Assembly (NCBI RefSeq): GCF_030063135.1
Contig: NZ_JASISO010000069.1
Coordinates: forward strand, 1-33,256
DNA: 33,256 bases
Source: Streptomyces sp. G-G2
Lineage (GTDB): Bacteria; Actinomycetota; Actinomycetes; Streptomycetales; Streptomycetaceae
Direction of reading: 5' to 3'
Below, one piece after another: positions 32,302-33,256 of the stretch. Each line of letters starts with the position of its first letter. The stretch's first letter is position 1. The notes below the pieces were generated by a model. It searched no databases. It saw only the letters and a program-made list of their open reading frames with translations, and had not been told where the DNA came from. A program made the translations under genes and the position numbers.

Positions 32302-32789
32302 GGCTTCCCCTCAATCGGACACCGGGTCCGTAAAGTCAACGCCCCTGTCTCACATTCGGTGGTGACAGAGGGTGAGATTATCCGATGTCGGCGGTTGTGG
32401 CAGAGTTCTGGAGGATCTCGGCCGTCACCGCCCGGATCTGCGGGGGAGGGTCCACCAGAGCTGGTCGGCCACGGAGCTGAGCGTCGCCGCCCTGTCGTAC
32501 CGGCGGAACTGCACCCATCGTCTCAGCTCACGAACCTGCGCGTATCGCAGAGCCGTTATGAACAAATTCTACTTTATAATCCAATCTCGCAACTACTGAG
32601 GGTAATGCTTGGCTATCTGAAGTGACCCCCGCTGGGCGTGTTGTCCTCTCACCGTGTACGGGTTTCCAACCTTGCACACAGGCGGTCCACTCACACCGTC
32701 ACCCATTCAGGCCGCTCCGCATGCGTACCGTAGTTTGCGGATGTTTGCGTGGGGTGACCACTGTGGTCCGCCTTAGGGATGGAGACAGC
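32302..32789 (+). promoter_or_regulatory. Gene-free region with a likely promoter for the lipid-transfer-like gene
   Basis: The region 32550-32620 is unusually AT-rich for this genome (CAAATTCTACTTTATAATCC). It contains a perfect TATAAT at 32575-32580, about 210 bases before the start of the next gene. No good TTGACA is found 17 bases upstream (GCCGTT), so promoter strength is uncertain. The first 200 bases contain no credible gene, although one frame from 32359 stays open to 32625. I saw no clear terminator after the flavoenzyme gene, only imperfect GTCTCAC/GTGACAG pairing at about 32345-32370. Confidence 0.45.
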
Positions 32790-33152
32790 ATGTCCCGCAC
32801 CACAAGCCGTCCTCTCGTGCGCCGCACGCTCACAGGAGTCGGCCTGGCACTTGCCGGTCTGGCTCTCACCGCCCAGAACGCCTACGCCGTGAACTGCGTT
32901 CAGGTCGAGCAGCAGATGCTTCCGTGCACCGCATACCTGACCAAACTTGCTGCCAATCCGTCGGCCCAGTGTGCAACAGGCGTCCTAAACCTCAACAGGT
33001 TGCCAGGGAACGCAACCGATCGCAGGCAGCTCTGCCGATGCCTTCACAATTCCGCCAAGCTGCAACAGTGGGACCCGGACCGATTCAATGGCCTCCCCAG
33101 GAGAATTGGCTTGTCAACAGCGCCGTGGTGTGTCAATCCCCTGGAAGCGTAG
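32790..33152 (+). CDS. Secreted protein resembling plant non-specific lipid transfer proteins
   Basis: 120 aa. ATG 32790 has GGAG five bases upstream. The signal peptide MSRTTSRPLVRRTLTGVGLA through AQNAYA leaves a mature chain of about 87 residues starting VNCVQVEQQMLPC. Cysteine spacing is C-x9-C-x14-C-A-x19-C-x-C, the same as plant type-1 nsLTPs (C-x9-C-x14-CC-x19-CxC) except that the second Cys of CC is Ala. Side-chain matches include CxQV, PC..Y, PSA.C, TGV..LN and DRR..C.CL. Near the end, where plants have C7 (PxKCGV), it reads LPRRIGL, and C8 is present (APWC). In plants C4 pairs with C7, so the two missing cysteines form one disulfide. I expect a small four-helix fold with an acyl-binding cavity, outside the cell. 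Confidence 0.75.
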   Translation: MSRTTSRPLVRRTLTGVGLALAGLALTAQNAYAVNCVQVEQQMLPCTAYLTKLAANPSAQCATGVLNLNRLPGNATDRRQLCRCLHNSAKLQQWDPDRFNGLPRRIGLSTAPWCVNPLEA

Positions 33153-33161
33153 AGACCTTCC

Positions 33162-33256
33162 TTATGCGGCTTGATCCTTCTGATGGTGCCGGGCACGTGC
33201 TTCGCTGATGGTTCGTTCGAATTCGATGGGTGCCAGGCCGGCGGCCCCGCTGTGGC
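33162..33256 (-). CDS. Possible C-terminal end of an IS3-type transposase OrfB
   Basis: The last 31 codons read HSGAAGLAPIEFERTISEAR then ARHHQKDQAA and stop. The pattern HS-x-x-G-x-x-P-x-E-F-E resembles the end of IS3-family OrfB proteins, where HS..GY..P.E.E follows the catalytic Glu. The gene enters from the right edge. Its stop lies ten bases from the end of the lipid-transfer-like gene, and no terminal inverted repeat is visible between them, so the element's end is probably lost. The family call rests on few residues. Confidence 0.5.
   Translation of the reverse strand, partial: HSGAAGLAPIEFERTISEARARHHQKDQAA

Noticed and set aside
32790..33152. Chaplin, rodlin or SapB-type hydrophobic surface protein
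   Set aside because: It lacks the chaplin Gly/Asn/Val pattern and paired Cys spacing. The nsLTP-type C-x9-C-x14-C and CxC spacing fits far better.
1..33256. tRNA, rRNA and riboswitch genes
   Set aside because: I read the intergenic regions for cloverleaf arms, GTTCRANNC-type T-loops and known riboswitch cores and found none convincing. This was done by eye and is not exhaustive.

Overview
The window is high-GC DNA with third-codon-position G/C bias, frequent GTG starts and GGAGG-type ribosome binding sites. Its families (Asp23/Gls24 with DUF6286, RsbW-like kinases, a VanZ-like protein, actinobacterial IS3, ISL3 and IS1182 elements) point to a Streptomyces-type actinomycete. The many insertion-sequence remnants, broken genes and orphan genes suggest an accessory region, such as a chromosome arm. 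Assignments come from reading the translations by eye; no database search was run.

Layout. 1-126 is the cut end of an IS3-type element. 472-6114 holds a polytopic membrane protein, an orphan contractile-sheath gene, a deleted ISL3 transposase, a small ORF coupled to a VanZ-like gene, and a YihY/BrkB-family membrane protein. 6305-7060 is a 756-bp IS3 derivative with perfect 25-bp ends but no catalytic domain. 7523-9997 carries two divergent genes for secreted PGRS-like glycine-rich proteins. The rightward one is repeated, with its 0.5-kb leader and terminator hairpin, at 17708-19267. Between the copies lie a secreted Ala-rich protein, IS3 and amidohydrolase remnants, and an envelope/stress block. 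That block has an Asp23/Gls24 operon whose last gene is frameshifted, a PRC-barrel protein, a 57-aa membrane protein, two RsbW-like ATPases and a broken cold-shock gene. 19329-23450 has phased palindromes, a GNAT acetyltransferase and a frameshifted IS1182 element with perfect 27-bp ends.

The right third (23711-32301) looks like a specialised metabolic locus. A methyltransferase-like gene and a chorismate-mutase-like gene precede three tightly coupled genes. The first encodes a 1381-aa fusion of an EPSP-synthase-like domain, an acyl-CoA ligase and an acyl-CoA dehydrogenase. It is followed by a FabL/ChcA-like reductase and a 2,4-dienoyl-CoA-reductase-like flavoenzyme. This matches, as I recall them, the enzyme types that make cyclohexanecarboxyl-CoA from shikimate in the ansatrienin and phoslactomycin pathways. 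No polyketide synthase is in the window, so the consumer of the product is unknown.

The most unusual gene is the last complete one (32790-33152). It encodes a secreted protein whose cysteine spacing matches plant type-1 non-specific lipid transfer proteins exactly over its first two thirds. The two cysteines that form one disulfide in plants (C4 and C7) are both missing. The window ends in what may be the C-terminal end of another IS3-type transposase.
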